Below are positions 1 to 50,567 of a stretch of 64,000 nt of DNA, piece by piece. How positions within the stretch are numbered: position 1 is the stretch's first letter; the number at the start of each line of letters is the position of its first letter. The notes under the pieces are model-generated. The model did not search any database, was not told the origin of the DNA, and worked only from the letters and a program-made list of their open reading frames with translations. Position numbers and translations under genes: made by a program. The stretch lies in contig NC_079414.1 of the NCBI RefSeq assembly GCF_026213295.1, positions 21,285,313-21,349,312 of the forward strand, read 5' to 3'. This stretch comes from Gadus chalcogrammus. Its lineage: Eukaryota > Chordata > Actinopteri > Gadiformes > Gadidae.

Positions 1-11811
<11,811 letters not shown>

Positions 11812-13067
11812 TTTAATGACATCGCACATATTTAAATGAGATAGAGGTGGTGATAGATAGTAGATAGATAGATAGATAGTCAAAGTCTACAGGTGCAATT
11901 TAATACATGAGGAAGCTAGCTTTAACTTCTGAATATATTTGGCTCAAAAATACCAAGACGTTGCAGTTTTCTTCATTCCTATGGAGTGGTGTTGATTGTG
12001 CAGTTAAGATGTCAGTATGGTTCAGTACACTAGAGCAGGACAGCACTATGTAGATATACAGAGCAGAAAACACCCCATCACGCCAGGCTTCAAGCAAGCA
12101 GTGGGAGGATGCAGTTATCGGTCTCCCGTCGAACATCCATCCTTCAATGTCTATTATTATACAGCGCTTGCTTTTACAATCTGTACTACAATATGAAACA
12201 TTACCAACGTAAAAATTAAGTGTGGAGGTAAAAATCAAATGTAGCAAATGAGACTTTCCTTCCTGGTCTAGACAGGGAGAGTTAGAGAAACATCCTTCAT
12301 TTAGTTTGTGTAGTTTGAGCTACTTAAGCCTAGCTTAGCATGCAGGGAAATCAGCTTAAATCATCCTTCCAGTATCACCCCTTCCCTTCACGCTATTGGC
12401 TGTTCATATCAACCAATCAGGGGTGGCTGTTGAGTGCAGACAACCTATCAAATCTCACTATGGGTCCAGTTTCCTTCAGGAGGAGCGGAATGTGTCTTAC
12501 AACAAATTATAGAATATATAAAAAAAACACAAAACATCTTTATATTGTGACTTCCTGGTGAAGATGAAATATAATAAGGAATATAAAACTGCAGTGAAAT
12601 CAGAAGGTAGAAAAAAGGTCCCACAACAACTCATCCAACAGGAGTCTGTCCTGAAGACCTGGCTAACCAGACCCCTACAGAGACCCCTAGCCACCCAGAC
12701 CTGGTCCACAAGAACCCCTACAGAGTCCCCTAACCATCCAGACCTGTTCCATCAGACCCCCCACAGAGACCCCTACCTACACTACAAAGCACCCAGCAGA
12801 GAGGAAGAGGGGGTGGAACCAAAGGAAAAGGAAGAGAACGTAGAGAACATACAGAACGTAGAGAGACAGAGAGTGTAGAGGATAGTGTAGAGGACAGAGC
12901 ACGTAGAGGACAGAGAGTGTAGAGGATAGAGACAGAATATAGAGAACGTAGAGGACAGAGTACGTAGAAGGCAGAGAACGTAGAGAACGTCGAAGGCAGA
13001 GAACGTAGAGGACAAAGAACGTGGAGAACGTAGAGGGGCAGAGCGGTAGGACAGCAACAGGAGTCTA
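11812..13067 (-). other. sptbn1: Probable 3' UTR and downstream region of sptbn1
   Basis: No coding exon is seen in this stretch. Immediately after the stop there is an imperfect repeat of about 12-15 nt with the motif gtagagaacgtagag (12835-13035). No AATAAA is visible on the minus strand. ATTAAA variants occur at 11899-11904 and 11812-11817 and are the best candidates for the polyadenylation signal. The UTR end is an inference. Confidence 0.35.
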
Positions 13068-39069
<26,002 letters not shown>

Positions 39070-39323
39070 GACCTCTGAACTCTGACCTCACAGCTACTAC
39101 CTCTGCATCCGCTGCTCCGACCGCGCCCTGCACACACACAACACATCCCATCATTTAATACAACACAATGTGCATAACAGGAGACACGTATAACATAACA
39201 ACAACAAGACCATGCACACTTAATACATATTATTATATCGCATTACATGACATACATCACAATCGGATAACAACACGACCGCGCCCTAAACACAGAAGGC
39301 TTAATATTAAATATAAACACAAT

Positions 39324-39608
39324 TAGGGATCGGCCGATATGTATCGGTATCGGCCGATACGCGGCTGATTTTCGCCGATATTTTTTCCGCCACGTTTTTT
39401 TTTTTTTTTTTTTTACTTGTTCTACCTCACCTGTTTTTAATATTTGTTAAATATTGTTTTTGATATTGAAGTTCAATAAATGTTCCTTTAAAAAAAAATA
39501 ATAATAAAGAAACGGCTCAAGAAAATCGGTATCGGCGTATCGGCTAAGGCTGATGAAAAAATATCGGTATTGTATCGGCCCTAAAAAATCTGCATCGGTC
39601 GATCCCTA
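39324..39608. mobile_element. hAT-type MITE, 285 bp, with exact 8-bp TSD
   Basis: Ends TAGGGATCGGCCGAT and ATCGGTCGATCCCTA; sub-terminal tatcggtatcggccgata repeats. AACACAAT is duplicated exactly (39316-39323 and 39609-39616). Lies just upstream of the sptbn1 start codon. Confidence 0.92.
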
Positions 39609-39616
39609 AACACAAT

Positions 39617-40390
39617 GTACATAACAGGTCACACGAATAACACAACATATGACATAACAACAAGACCACGCCATGCAGACATAACACATCCCATTATTAA
39701 TATTTAATATAAACACAATGTACATAGCAGGTCACACGAATAACGTAACATATGACATAACGACACGACAACGCCTTGCAGACATAACACATCCTATAAT
39801 ATCATATAACATAACCTACATCGCAAAAACAACACAACCACACCCTGCCAAGAGATCGCATCATCGTTATACCATATAACGTAATGTACATAACATAACA
39901 ACAAGACCACTCCCGGCCTATAGAGCACAACCCATCCTTGTGCATAACTGAGTGCATCTCTTGGGCATCAGATCCATTAGTTACAGGAAGTGCGTGTTCT
40001 CTAATGGTGTGCTCACTGCTCATGTTGTTTGTGTGCGTGTGTAATTTAGAGTGTGTTTTTAATGCTTCGTGGGAATGTTTATATTTAACATTTTTCCCTT
40101 CCATCTTTTTTTAGGATATTCTCCTTCCCAAAGCGATCTCTCTGTAATGGCCTTCCCGTATCGATGTCCGGTACATTCTACTGTGATCTCCAATCAATAA
40201 GTTCTTTTCAGATCTAATTTGATCGTATCAGAGCCTTTCATCACCGCTTTGAGGCCGCATTGAGCATTGATCGCTCCTGCAGGAGTTACCGGAAGAGGAG
40301 TAGAAGTAACGCATTGACGACCTGTCATAATGAGACTGAGAGCTCTGCTACTGGCCGCTGGGTTAATGGAGTCAGGCTGCACTCCTATTG
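39617..40390. other. Intergenic sequence upstream of sptbn1
   Basis: Contains short imperfect repeats (cataacaacaagaccac-like, 39190-39910). No gene, exon or further element is recognised here. Confidence 0.4.
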
Positions 40391-40454
40391 GCTGCTGGTC
40401 AGCTGACCCGGCTGATGGAGTATTCTATTTGTGAACGCAGCATAAACTCATTGT

Positions 40455-40680
40455 GTAGTGAGGAGGAGAAGGAGGAGAGGAGGGGAGGAGAGAGGAGGAA
40501 GAGGAGGAGAGGAGTAGAAGAGGGAGAGGAGCGGCGAGAGAGGAGGGGGGGGGGGGGGGGAGGAGACGGAGGAGGAGATGGAGATGGAAGAGAAGATATG
40601 GGGAAGGAGGAGAGGAGGAGGGGGGAGGAGAGAGGAGGAAATGGAGGAGAGGAGAGGAGAATAAAAGGAGAGACTAAGTG
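40455..40680. repeat. Purine-rich (gaggag)n tract
   Basis: About 220 bp of near-pure purine on the plus strand, including a run of about 17 G near 40545; triplex-prone type of sequence. Confidence 0.9.
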
Positions 40681-40768
40681 TTAGCGGAAGCTGAGAGCAG
40701 CTTGTTAGCCATATGTCTCTACATGAGGAGAAAGGAGGAGCGCTGAAGAACAAGCCCTCCTCTGTTAA

Positions 40769-40910
<142 letters not shown>

Positions 40911-41229
40911 TCTCAACTCTAAACAGGCCTTGCATCGCTATGCTATGCTATGCTAAGCTACACTACTAGCTTGAGACCTCCATATGACCTGAAAACCACA
41001 CAGAGTATCAGTGTGTTCTGCTGGCTCTCCTCCTATCCCCCGAGAGGGCAAAGGACCTTCCGGAACAACCAATAACTCCTCTTCCACTAGCTCACCAAAG
41101 AGCTAGCGCTGCAGACTAGCAGCTAGTTAGTTCAACCCAAACTACTCATCTACTCTAGATCTATACTCGATATAGCCTCAAACACTGGGACACACTTATG
41201 ACACTTTTCCATGAGGAAGACTTTAATCT

Positions 41230-41695
41230 GTGACCCAGCAGTCCTACTGAGTTACAGCAGAACCTCTGATCCAACAGTCCTACTGAGTTACAGCAGAACC
41301 TCTGGTCCAGCAGTCCTACTGAGTTACAGCAGAACCTCTGGTCCAGCAGTCCTACTGAGTTACAGCAGAACCTCTGGTCCAGCAGTCCTACTGAGTTACA
41401 GCAGAACCTCTGGTCCAGCAGTCCTACTGAGTTACAGCAGAACCTCTGGTCCAGCAGTCCTACTGTGTTACAGCAGAACCTCTGGTCCAGCAGTCCTACT
41501 GAGTTACAGCAGAACCTCTGGTCCAGCAGTCCTACTGAGTTACAGCAGAACCTCTGGTCCAGCAGTCCTACTGTGTTACAGCAGAACCTCTGGTCCAGCA
41601 GTCCTACTGTGTTAGAGCAGAACCTCTGGTCCAGCAGTTCTACTGAGTTACAGCAGAACCTCTGGTCCAGCAGTCCTACTGTGTTAGAGCAGAAC
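41230..41695. repeat. 36-bp minisatellite
   Basis: Thirteen near-identical units (core tctggtccagcagtcctact plus gagttacagcagaacc). A multiple of three, so it stays open as a long spurious frame. Followed by unique DNA to 42050, where a ggtggagacgtccctacgt-type repeat occurs (42060-42280). Confidence 0.96.
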
Positions 41696-42407
41696 AGGGA
41701 GGGAAGAGGGCACAGAACCTGGCCTGAAAACCAACAACAGAACGGGGCAGAGTTACGCCTTGTTTCCTCTCAGAAGGGATTCCTACAATCAACAGTGTTG
41801 ATTGGAAACCTTTCAGAGCCCTTTTTACCAAACTAGCACTGTCCCAGTTTGTGTTTGCTATTAAAAGTCAATGATGTGCTTGCAGAACCCCCACTCCGAC
41901 ACGTTGCCTTGGTGATCCACATTTCCAACTGATTTGAACGATTAAAAAGGCCACAAAAGAGGCAATCCAAGCAAACTGTTAATGGGTCGAATGTAGAGAG
42001 ACTCCACCACACTGGACTAAAGTTACCATAGCAGCCATGTCTTCCTCTTCCAGATGTAATGAACTGGGGACGTCCCTACGTCATGGGGTGGAGACGTCCC
42101 TACGTAATGGGGTGCGGACGTCCCCTCATCATGGAGGTGGAGAGACCTCGCTACTTCATGAGATGCAGACGTCCCTATGGTAGAGGTGGAGACGTTGCCA
42201 CGTCACAAGGTGGAGACGTCGCTACAACATGAGGCGGAGATGTCCCTTCATGAGGTGTAGACCTCGCTACGTAACGGGGTGGCGGTGAACATTCATGTCC
42301 ACAATGCAGTGGGTGGATGTGAGCTGGGGTGAACTCAGAGGGAGCGCAGCTTTAAACCCCGCCCACATGGTGAGACAGAGCGGCTGCGGGCGGAGCTACG
42401 GGCTGCT

Positions 42408-42665
42408 CTAATCTGGGAGGCAGATAGACACATTCCTGGAGGGTGAGCGAGTGTTGCGTGACGTGGGTGGGAGTGTGGGTTGGGGTCTGTCTCCCTTATC
42501 AATTTTTAGAAACACTAGTTTGTCAGTAAAGACTCCAGCCTCCATCAATGTGTGGAAGCCACTGACAGCAGCTCCCAGTAGAACCAGTAGAAGAATGCCG
42601 GTGTACTGGGCAGCTCCGAGGAGAAGACCGTGGTTGTTATGAGATACTACTCGGTAATGAATAAA
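42408..42665 (-). other. Unassigned open segment with a hydrophobic stretch
   Basis: The minus strand encodes HNNHGLLLGAAQYTGILLLV then GAAVSGFHTLMEAGVFTDKL, preceded by a T-rich tract and an AG that could be an acceptor. I recognise no family and see no clear partner exon. It may be a real exon of an unrecognised gene or chance. Confidence 0.2.
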
Positions 42666-42789
42666 ATATAAACAAAAAAATCCATTTGGAGAGAGAGATC
42701 TCTCGCCCATTCCCAGAGGGCCGTGTGTTTCCTGTGTTTAGCCCCTCCCTCTGAAGTCCACTTCACGCCACCATTCAGCTACAGCCGAG

Positions 42790-43345
42790 CTCCCCCTCTC
42801 CTCTCGGTTCTCTTCCTCTCCTCCCTGTTCTCCTTCTCTCCTCTCATCTGTTCTCTTCCTCTCCTCACTGTTCTCCTTCTCTCCTCTCATCTGTTGTCCT
42901 CCTCTCCTCTCATCTGTTCTCTTCCTCTCCTCACTGTTCTCCTTCTCTCCTCACTGTTCTCCTTCTCTCCTCTCATCTGTTGTCCTCCTCTCCTCTCATC
43001 TGTTGTCCTCCTCTCCTCTCATCTGTTGTCCTCCTCTCCTCTCATCTGTTGTCCTCCCCTGCTCACTGTCCTCATCCTCCTCTCCCCTCACCTCTCCTCT
43101 CGGTTCTCTTTCTCTCCTCTCTGTTCTCCTCCTCTCCTCAATGTAAGGTCCAATAGGCCCCCATCCCAGACCCTTCAGGACGCACTAGAAGAGATTTAGA
43201 TCTTCTAGCCGAGTCACCAATGTCAGAACCATAAACCCAATAGGACCAGCTCCTCCAGAACCATTAACCCAGTAAGACCAGCTCCTCCAGAACCATTAAT
43301 CCAGTAAGACCAGCTCCTCCAGAACCATGAACCCAGTAGGACCAG
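42790..43345. repeat. CT-rich minisatellite followed by a 36-bp repeat
   Basis: Units ctcctctcatctgttgtcct (42790-43140), then four units with the core accagctcctccagaaccat (43230-43345). Confidence 0.92.
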
Positions 43346-43555
43346 CTCCTCCAGCCACTGGTCGTACAACACATGAGTCTTTAGTTTGAAGCTAAATGGC
43401 GAGTCTCCCAAGCACATCCTAGCAGACTGGCATACCCTAGGAAGCTAGCCTAGCGAAGCAGACTAGCATAGCCTTACAGACCAGCACATAGCCTAGTTCA
43501 TCCTAGCGTAGCCGTCCGTATCTGAAGATGCCAACAGCTGCGTAAACAAGAAGCT

Positions 43556-43660
<105 letters not shown>

Positions 43661-43957
43661 CATGTGTCTCCCCCATTCCATTTATTTTGGGTTCATATGC
43701 AGCTGTTTCAAAGCAGGCCTGCATACATACACATTCCAGCACACATACCCGAACTGTATTTATTTGATAGGCCCTCCAACATGTATTGCTATGATATTAT
43801 CTATTTTCCTTTATTACGTGTGAAGACCCTCAATACTTAGAAACCACTGGAAAGACCATGACCTCATACAGCTGGTCACTGCAGTCTGGGTGGAGTAAAC
43901 ACACCCACCCACACCCACCACATAGAGATAATAGAGATATTAGAATAGAGATAGAGA

Positions 43958-43958
43958 A

Positions 43959-44040
<82 letters not shown>

Positions 44041-44042
44041 CT
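43958..44042. repeat. (GATA)n microsatellite
   Basis: About 20 GATA units followed by diverged gatatatctatgtct sequence. No gene is seen from 44043 to 44998. Confidence 0.97.
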
Positions 44043-44998
44043 ATGTCTTTAGATCGAGATATATCTATGTCTTTCTATATATAAATATATCAATTTCTCT
44101 AGAACTTAAGAGCTTTAGGCCTCCTAGTAAACAACTAGTGAAGACGATAATGATTTTGAGGGAGTCGCCCATAACTCGGAATCTTCCCGGTGAAGTTCCG
44201 TCCATGTTGCGGACATGTTGAAAGAGGGTTGGACCAAGCGGAACCAGGCAAGGCCGAGCCGAGCCGAACCGGATCGGGCCGTACGAGGCCTGAGTCTGTT
44301 TGCGCAACATTTTTACCGGATGCTCAAGATGCGCGAGCCTAAATCACCGCCCGTGGTTACGTAACGAAGTGATGGAGGATGCTCGGTTTAACAACATGAC
44401 ATCTTTGTGGCGATTCCAGAACTCTGGGCGACCTGATGTCGACATTTCAATCTGCGGACCTCAGGGAGTCCTTGTGATCGGGAAGAAGCTAGCGAGCCAA
44501 CATGATAATATCTAGCGGGCCTTTATATGTGTATACATATACCCGTATGCGGGTGTTCCTTTATACGTGTTTACATGCGTTAGTGTTCCTGATGATCAGC
44601 GCCCTGGTGTGAAACCTAACATGGAGGTCGACCACGCCTCGCGTCCATGGCGGCTGGTCTGTCCTCCGAGGGGTGGGGGGGTTGGGGGGGAGCAACGAAG
44701 GACACAAAAGCAACATGCACTCGGACGGGAATCCCCTCCTACACACAAACCCATCACAACACGCACATAAACAACACGCACATTAACTACACACACATGC
44801 TTATGCGGCGGGTCGTCATTCTAAGCCACAGATGGTTCATCATCAAGGTCGAGAAACTAGCGGAGCATCTCCCAGATTTCAACATTTCAGTCTCCTATCC
44901 AGCTCATCTGTTCATCTTACAGTCCCGCCCTGCGACACCGGAGCCACGACCCCCCTCCGACAGAATGCATCCCATTACAAGAAGAAGAATAGGGATGC

Positions 44999-45230
44999 AG
45001 ACTCACCACAAAAATAATGAGAGCTCCAAACTTCACCGCCGTGATATTCAGCAACTGACGACGACCGAGGGGCAGACGAGAGGAGAGACAAGCAACAATC
45101 CGCACTGGCTGGCTCCCCCTCCAGAGCACCTCCTCCCCCTCCTGCCCCGCCCTCCTCCTCCCTTCCGACGGCTGCTGCACCGGAGGGGCGGGGCTTGGCG
45201 AGGCAGGATGGAGAAAGAGGAGGAGACCTC
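44999..45230 (-). promoter_or_regulatory. GC-box-rich segment with a donor-like site: candidate distal promoter and first exon
   Basis: The segment 45120-45200 is GC-rich and contains GC boxes (GGGGCGGGGC at about 45184-45193 on the plus strand). Downstream on the minus strand an open stretch encodes NITAVKFGALIIFV, then meets a strong 5' splice consensus GTG|GTGAGT near 45000. It lies between acyp2 and sptbn1, in sptbn1 orientation, so it could be an untranslated first exon of sptbn1. It could equally be the first exon of an unrecognised gene. I do not recognise the peptide. Confidence 0.25.
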
Positions 45231-45239
45231 GGTGAAAAC

Positions 45240-45960
45240 ACCAGAAAAACGCTGTATAATAGCCCTACATATATACAGATTATATACATACATATAATAT
45301 ATATAATATATATATAATGTATAAAAAAAATACATTACATATAACACATAAATATATATAAAAATATAACATATCGAATATATAGAATTTATACATATAT
45401 ATGATGAGATATATTTCTTTCATATATATAATATATGGAATAGTATATTAATATATATAAAATATGGAATATGTAGAATATATATGCGTATATGATAAAT
45501 GTCATATATTGAAAATATAGAATCAAGAGAATATATAAATATATTCATAGATATGGAATATGTAGAATATATAAATATATATAATAAATGGAATATATGT
45601 AATATATGAGTTATATAATATATATGTAATAAGAAAAAATAACGAGAACATGAAAATATATAGCCTATCATATATGGAATATATAAATACACTTGATATA
45701 TGGAATATGTAGAATGGAGAATGCATTAAAATATATGTCATATATAGATTATGTAGAAAAGAGAATATGTCTAATATATAAATATGTATTCTATATATAT
45801 ACAATATATAAAATTATATTTTAGATATTCAGAATCTTAATCAAATATATAGAGATATTTATGTTGAATAAAAATTATATATACTTTAAATATTCTACAC
45901 AGAAGATACATTTTCTCTATAAAATAAATGTATATATATATATACAGTATATAGAGAGAG
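45240..45960. repeat. AT-rich, TATA-repeat tract
   Basis: About 720 bp of atatataaatatatggaata-like sequence with no coding signal. Confidence 0.9.
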
Positions 45961-46625
45961 AATAAAGAGAATACAGCGCCAAGAGGACAGGGAGGTCTGA
46001 TTCAGGATCAGCTATGGAAATGCCATGAACATCTACTGTATATGTATTTTTTTAATAGCAGCAGGAATACGTTGAAGTTTCCTCAGAGAAGAACACACAA
46101 CAAACAACAAGAGTCCCCAAACAACAGAGTGATACAGGCTTTGTAGAATGTTGTGCATTAGAGATAATAGCCTCATGTACCTCATGTACATGATTACTAG
46201 TAATAGCATTAGTACCAATAGTATTTATTTTAATAGTTTGGTCATTATACCAATAATAGTATTACTCACTACCACCCTGCTCACTCATAGATCCTGCTTA
46301 CTACCAGGCACTGCTCACTACTAGCTGCTCACTACTAGCTGCTCACTAGTGGCTCTGCTCAATGCTGACATTCATATGGAGACAGTATCATGGTCTGGAA
46401 GATGACGAAACATGGTTGCTATAGTACGTAAGTCAAGGTGTGGGGGAGTCTCACCAATCAATCCATAGTATTGTTTGTTTAGATTACCTATTTTTTGGGC
46501 ATTATTATTACATTCTAAGTGTGTGTTCCACAGTGTTCTGAACACGGTGCTCGTTTACATTTTAGCCCTAAACCCCAATGGAATAGTTACATAATGGACC
46601 ATGAGTCAGAGCAGATAAGACACTG

Positions 46626-47120
46626 GTGGTAGTGATGGGCCTGGTGGTGGAGATGGGCCTGGTGGTGGAGGTGGGCCTGGTGGTGGAGGTTGGCCTGGTG
46701 GTGGAGATGGGCCTGGTGGTGGAGGTGGGCCTGGTGGTGGAGATGGGCCTGGTGGTGGAGGTGGGCCTGGTGCAGGGATGGGCCTGGTGGTGGAGGTTGG
46801 CCTGGTGGTGGAGATGGGCCTGTTGATGGAGGTGGGCCTGGTGGTAGTGATAGGCCTGGTGGTGGAGATGGGACTGCTGGTAGGGATGGGCCTGGTGGTG
46901 GAGATGGGCCTGGTGCAGGAGGTGGGCCTGGTGGTGGAGGTTGGCCTGGTGGTAGGGATGGGCCTGGTGGTGGAGGTTGGCCTGGTGGTGGAGATGGGCC
47001 TGGTGGTGGAGGTGGGCCTGGTGGTTTGGATTGGCCTGGTAGTGGAGGTGGGCCTGGTGGTTTGGATGGGCCTGGTGTTGGAGGTGGGCCTGGTGGTGGA
47101 GGTGGGCCTGGTGGTGGAGC
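46626..47120. repeat. 18-bp minisatellite ending at the acyp2 stop codon
   Basis: About 27 units of gatgggcctggtggtgga and ggtgggcctggtggtgga types. The last unit joins the stop codon TGA (tca, 47121-47123), so the acyp2 3' UTR begins inside the array. Confidence 0.96.
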
Positions 47121-48298
47121 TCAGTGCCGGGTTTTGAAGCCCTTCAGCTCTGGTTCTTTGAGGTCTCTCTCATTAGAGAAGACGGCCCGGTCGATTCGAG
47201 AGCTGGGACTCCCCACATTCCTCAGCCAGTCCTTCCTATGGGAGGGGGGATTATCTGTCACACACCAACTACTTGATACCAGAACTAAGCCCAACATCTT
47301 CTCAACAAACTAACCCCAACATCTCAATAGATGATAGGATTAGAGAACCCTGACATCTCTTCAACTAACTAACCGTAACATTTCTTCAAAAAGCATCTCT
47401 TCAACTAACTGCCCCAGACGTGTTTTCAAGTAACTAATTCTAAAACCACCGCGGTTTATAGCATCACCATGACAACATGAATGTAGGAGCATTGTCTGTC
47501 GCCGTGACAACATGATAGAATCAACGTCCATTAAACTGTCAGCCCAATGCATCATGGGAAAGGATAACTGCATTAGCAGCTAACCCCATTAGCTAACCCC
47601 TTTCGTGCACACACACACAAAAGGGTGTGAGTGTGTGTGTGTGCGTGTGCGTGTGCGTGTGTGCGTGTCTAGATTTTGTTGTTGATTGAGCTGTTAAAGT
47701 TGCTGTAGGGGTTAGAGATTTAAGAGCTAGTGTTTGAGTAACATTTGTTGGAACTGACAGCCATCTATCAGCTATGAGTAAGCTCAATGCGCTTCGAGAA
47801 TATCTGTACTAGTTGATGCCTCTGAATGAGGCCGTCAGACCTTAGACTGCTCCCGGCTCGTTTCTACACTTTACATAACCATACACTTTACAATAACGGT
47901 ACAATAATGAACCACTAATTGACATTAATTAATGCAGTATCAAGCATTCACTAACAATTAAGTAACAGTTCATTTATTGGTGTTCATCAACTACAGTTTT
48001 TATTTATACATTATTTAATAGTTCAGAGTTAACATGAAAACTATTGGTAAATATGAACACATTACTTAAAGATTACTACACCATTAGTTAACTGTTAAAC
48101 AACTCTTAATATATCGTTAAAGTATGGTACCCACATTGTAAAATGTTAGTGGTGAGTTAAATACAACAACTCATGGAGAAGAGGAGGATTTGGGATTCTA
48201 AATCTCTCTCTCTCGTTATAGTCTGGAATTTAACATCTGAATTCTGAGTTGTCACAGAGACTAATAGCTAATAGCTGACAGATGACCAATATATATAT

Positions 48299-48373
<75 letters not shown>

Positions 48374-50212
48374 TTATTAACTTTTTCTGAGTATCAGTAA
48401 TTATTATCCTGCTGTTGATTTCTGATAAACAAGGAGGGAATAAATCTAGGAGTGCTAGAGTGTTTTTGTGTAGCACTTTAAAGATGAGCCAGCATTAGCT
48501 GCTAGCGCTAAAGTGCTAGCATCATCGCTCCCAGTGTTAGAGTGGCGGGGAACTGTAAGTAATGGAAGAGAGTGGAGGCCTGTTTTAATGTTTAATGAGA
48601 GGAGGCCATCGTCAAGGCTCCTGGAGGGAGGGAAGGAGGAGAAGAGCTAAGAGAGAGGGAGGGAGTAAGGGGGAGGGAGTAAGGGGAAGGGAAGAGAGAG
48701 AGATGGGGGGAGAGAGAGGGATATAGAGGGAGAGAATGGGGTAGTTAGGGGATGGATGAACTACATGAATACCAGCTGGAAGCACCTTTCTAACGTTACA
48801 CTCTCTTCCATTAGTGTGAGAGTGTGATCTTCACGTCCTCCCACCTCCTCTCCAGTCCTCCCACCTCCTCTCCAGTCCTCCCACCTCCTCTCCAGTCCTC
48901 CCACCTCCTCTCCAGTCCTCCCACCTTCTCTCCCCCAATACACTTATCTGCTCTCCCCTAATACAGTCATGCTGCTTTTACACTCTAGACCTACTGCTGT
49001 TACACTCTAGACCTACTGCTGTTACACTCTAGACCTACTGCTGTTACACTCTAGACCTACTGCTGTTACACTCTAGACCTACTGCTGTTACAACCTACAG
49101 ACCTACTGCTGTTACACTATACATACCTTCTGCTACTGCTGTTACACCCTACAGACCTACTGCTGTTACACCCTACAGACCTACTGCTGTTACACCCTAC
49201 AGACCTACTGCTGTTACAACCTACAGACCTACTGCTGTTACAACCTACAGACCTACTGCTGTTACAACCTACAGACCTACTGCTGTTACACCCTACAGAC
49301 CTACTGCTGTTACACCCTACAGACCTACTGCTGTTACACCCTACAGACCTTCTGCTATAAACCTACTGCTGTTACAACCTATTGACCTACTTCTGTTACA
49401 CCCTACAGACCTACTTCTGTTACACCCTACAGACCTACTGGTCAGCCTGGTTACCACTAGTAGCAGTCCTGTCACCATGAGTAGCAGCCTTGTCACCACT
49501 AGTAGCAGCTTGGTTACCACTAGTAGCAGCCTGGTCACCACTAGTAGCAGTCTGGTTACCACAGTCTGGTCACCACTAGTAGCAGTCTGGTTACCACTAG
49601 TAGCAGCTTGGTTACCACTAGTAGCAGTCTGGTTACCACTAGTAGCAGCTTGGTTACCACTAGAAGCAGCCTGGTTACCACTAGTAGCAGCCTGGTCACC
49701 ACTAGTAGCAGCTTGGTTACCACTAGTAGCAGCCTGGTCACCACTAGTAGCAGCCTGGTCACCACTAGTAGCAGTCTGGTTACCACTATAGCAGTCTGGT
49801 TACCAGTTGTAGCAGCCTGGTCACCACTAGTAGCAGCCTGGTTACCACTAGATAGCCTGGTTATCACTAGTAGAAGCAGGTACCACAGAGTGACTGACAT
49901 TTGGTCAACCTTTCCGGCGGCTCCCTGGATCTGACCAATAACAGAGCCTCGTCTGGTGTTCTGGACCCACCCACTCAGGCCCAAGCTCCGCCCCTCCTGC
50001 TCCGTGTACTGGACAAGAAAAAACATTTGAATAATTTCAAACAAAAAAACGTAATGACCCGAACATTATTATGAACATAACTTTAACCGGCATAGTTAAA
50101 CAACTTGCATCGGGTTCGAGTGTTTACCAGTAATGAGTGAATTATACACAATAGGTTTACTCACCATCCTGAAACAGACACCTGAGGGAGCCAGCCAGCC
50201 AGCCAGCCAGCC

Positions 50213-50287
<75 letters not shown>

Positions 50288-50349
50288 TAGACGCACGCAG
50301 GCACGCACGCACAGACACACACACACACACGCAAACACACGCAAACACA

Positions 50350-50411
<62 letters not shown>

Positions 50412-50567
50412 ACAAACACCCCACACACACTCGCACACAGACGGAGATATTTTAGTGAATGTCGTCTTAACAAAATGCAACATTATTATTCTTAATTTGT
50501 CTCACCTACCCTGGACATTTCCGAAAATTTCAAAGTCTACTGACTTGAGTTTGAGTTGGTCGGACAT
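47121..50567 (-). CDS. acyp2: acyp2: acylphosphatase-2 (muscle type), four exons including a 17-nt microexon
   Basis: A small cytosolic enzyme that hydrolyses acyl phosphates. Exons are 50510-50567 (MSDQLKLKSVDFEIFGNVQ), 50165-50181 (17 nt: with the neighbouring G it gives GVCFRM), 49899-50008 (YTEQEGRSLGLSGWVQNTRR and onward) and 47121-47235 (KDWLRNVGSPSSRIDRAVFS to stop). Total 300 nt, 99 residues, the family's usual length. The acylphosphatase signature is present: catalytic Arg in GVCFR and Asn in GWVQNT. The exon 3 donor that restores phase is AT|GTCAGT, giving VDQMKDWL. The C-terminus (ELKGFKTRH) is diverged from the mammalian EYSNFSIRY. It is the neighbour of sptbn1 in the human genome too. 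A minisatellite begins directly at the stop codon. Confidence 0.92.
47884..48146. mobile_element. Candidate MITE with about 17-bp terminal inverted repeats
   Basis: ACACTTTACAATAACGG at the left and the reverse complement of CATTTTACAATGTGGG at the right are related, and the interior is AT-rich. No clear target-site duplication. Lies in acyp2 intron 3. Superfamily not assigned. Confidence 0.5.
48290..48371. repeat. (TA)n microsatellite
   Basis: About 80 bp of TA with one phase shift. Confidence 0.97.
48570..48941. repeat. Left arm of an inverted duplication (with 51667-51966)
   Basis: From gagtggaggcctgttttaat to ttctctcccccaata the segment is the reverse complement of 51667-51966 with a few changes. 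The left arm contains an expanded 20-bp array (ctccagtcctcccacctcct, about five copies) that the right arm has only once or twice. Confidence 0.9.
48980..49440. repeat. 22-bp minisatellite
   Basis: About 20 units with the core acctactgctgttacaccct in acyp2 intron 3. Confidence 0.95.
49445..49880. repeat. 22-bp minisatellite next to the acyp2 exon 3 donor
   Basis: About 19 units of ggttaccactagtagcagcc and ggtcaccactagtagcagcc types, ending about 20 nt from the donor at 49897-49898. Confidence 0.95.
50190..50412. repeat. (agcc)n, (agac)n and (CA)n compound microsatellite in acyp2 intron 1
   Basis: agcc (50190-50208), about 20 units of agac (50208-50288), then CACG and CA tracts to 50412, beginning within 10 nt of the microexon acceptor. 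Confidence 0.97.

Noticed and set aside
41230..41695. CRISPR-like array of 36-bp units
   Set aside because: Units are contiguous without unique spacers, and the context is a vertebrate genome; it is a minisatellite. The same applies to 13284-14290 and 60060-61265.
46690..47313. A 207-codon Gly/Trp/Pro-rich plus-strand frame
   Set aside because: Produced by the 18-bp minisatellite and the antisense of acyp2 exon 4.
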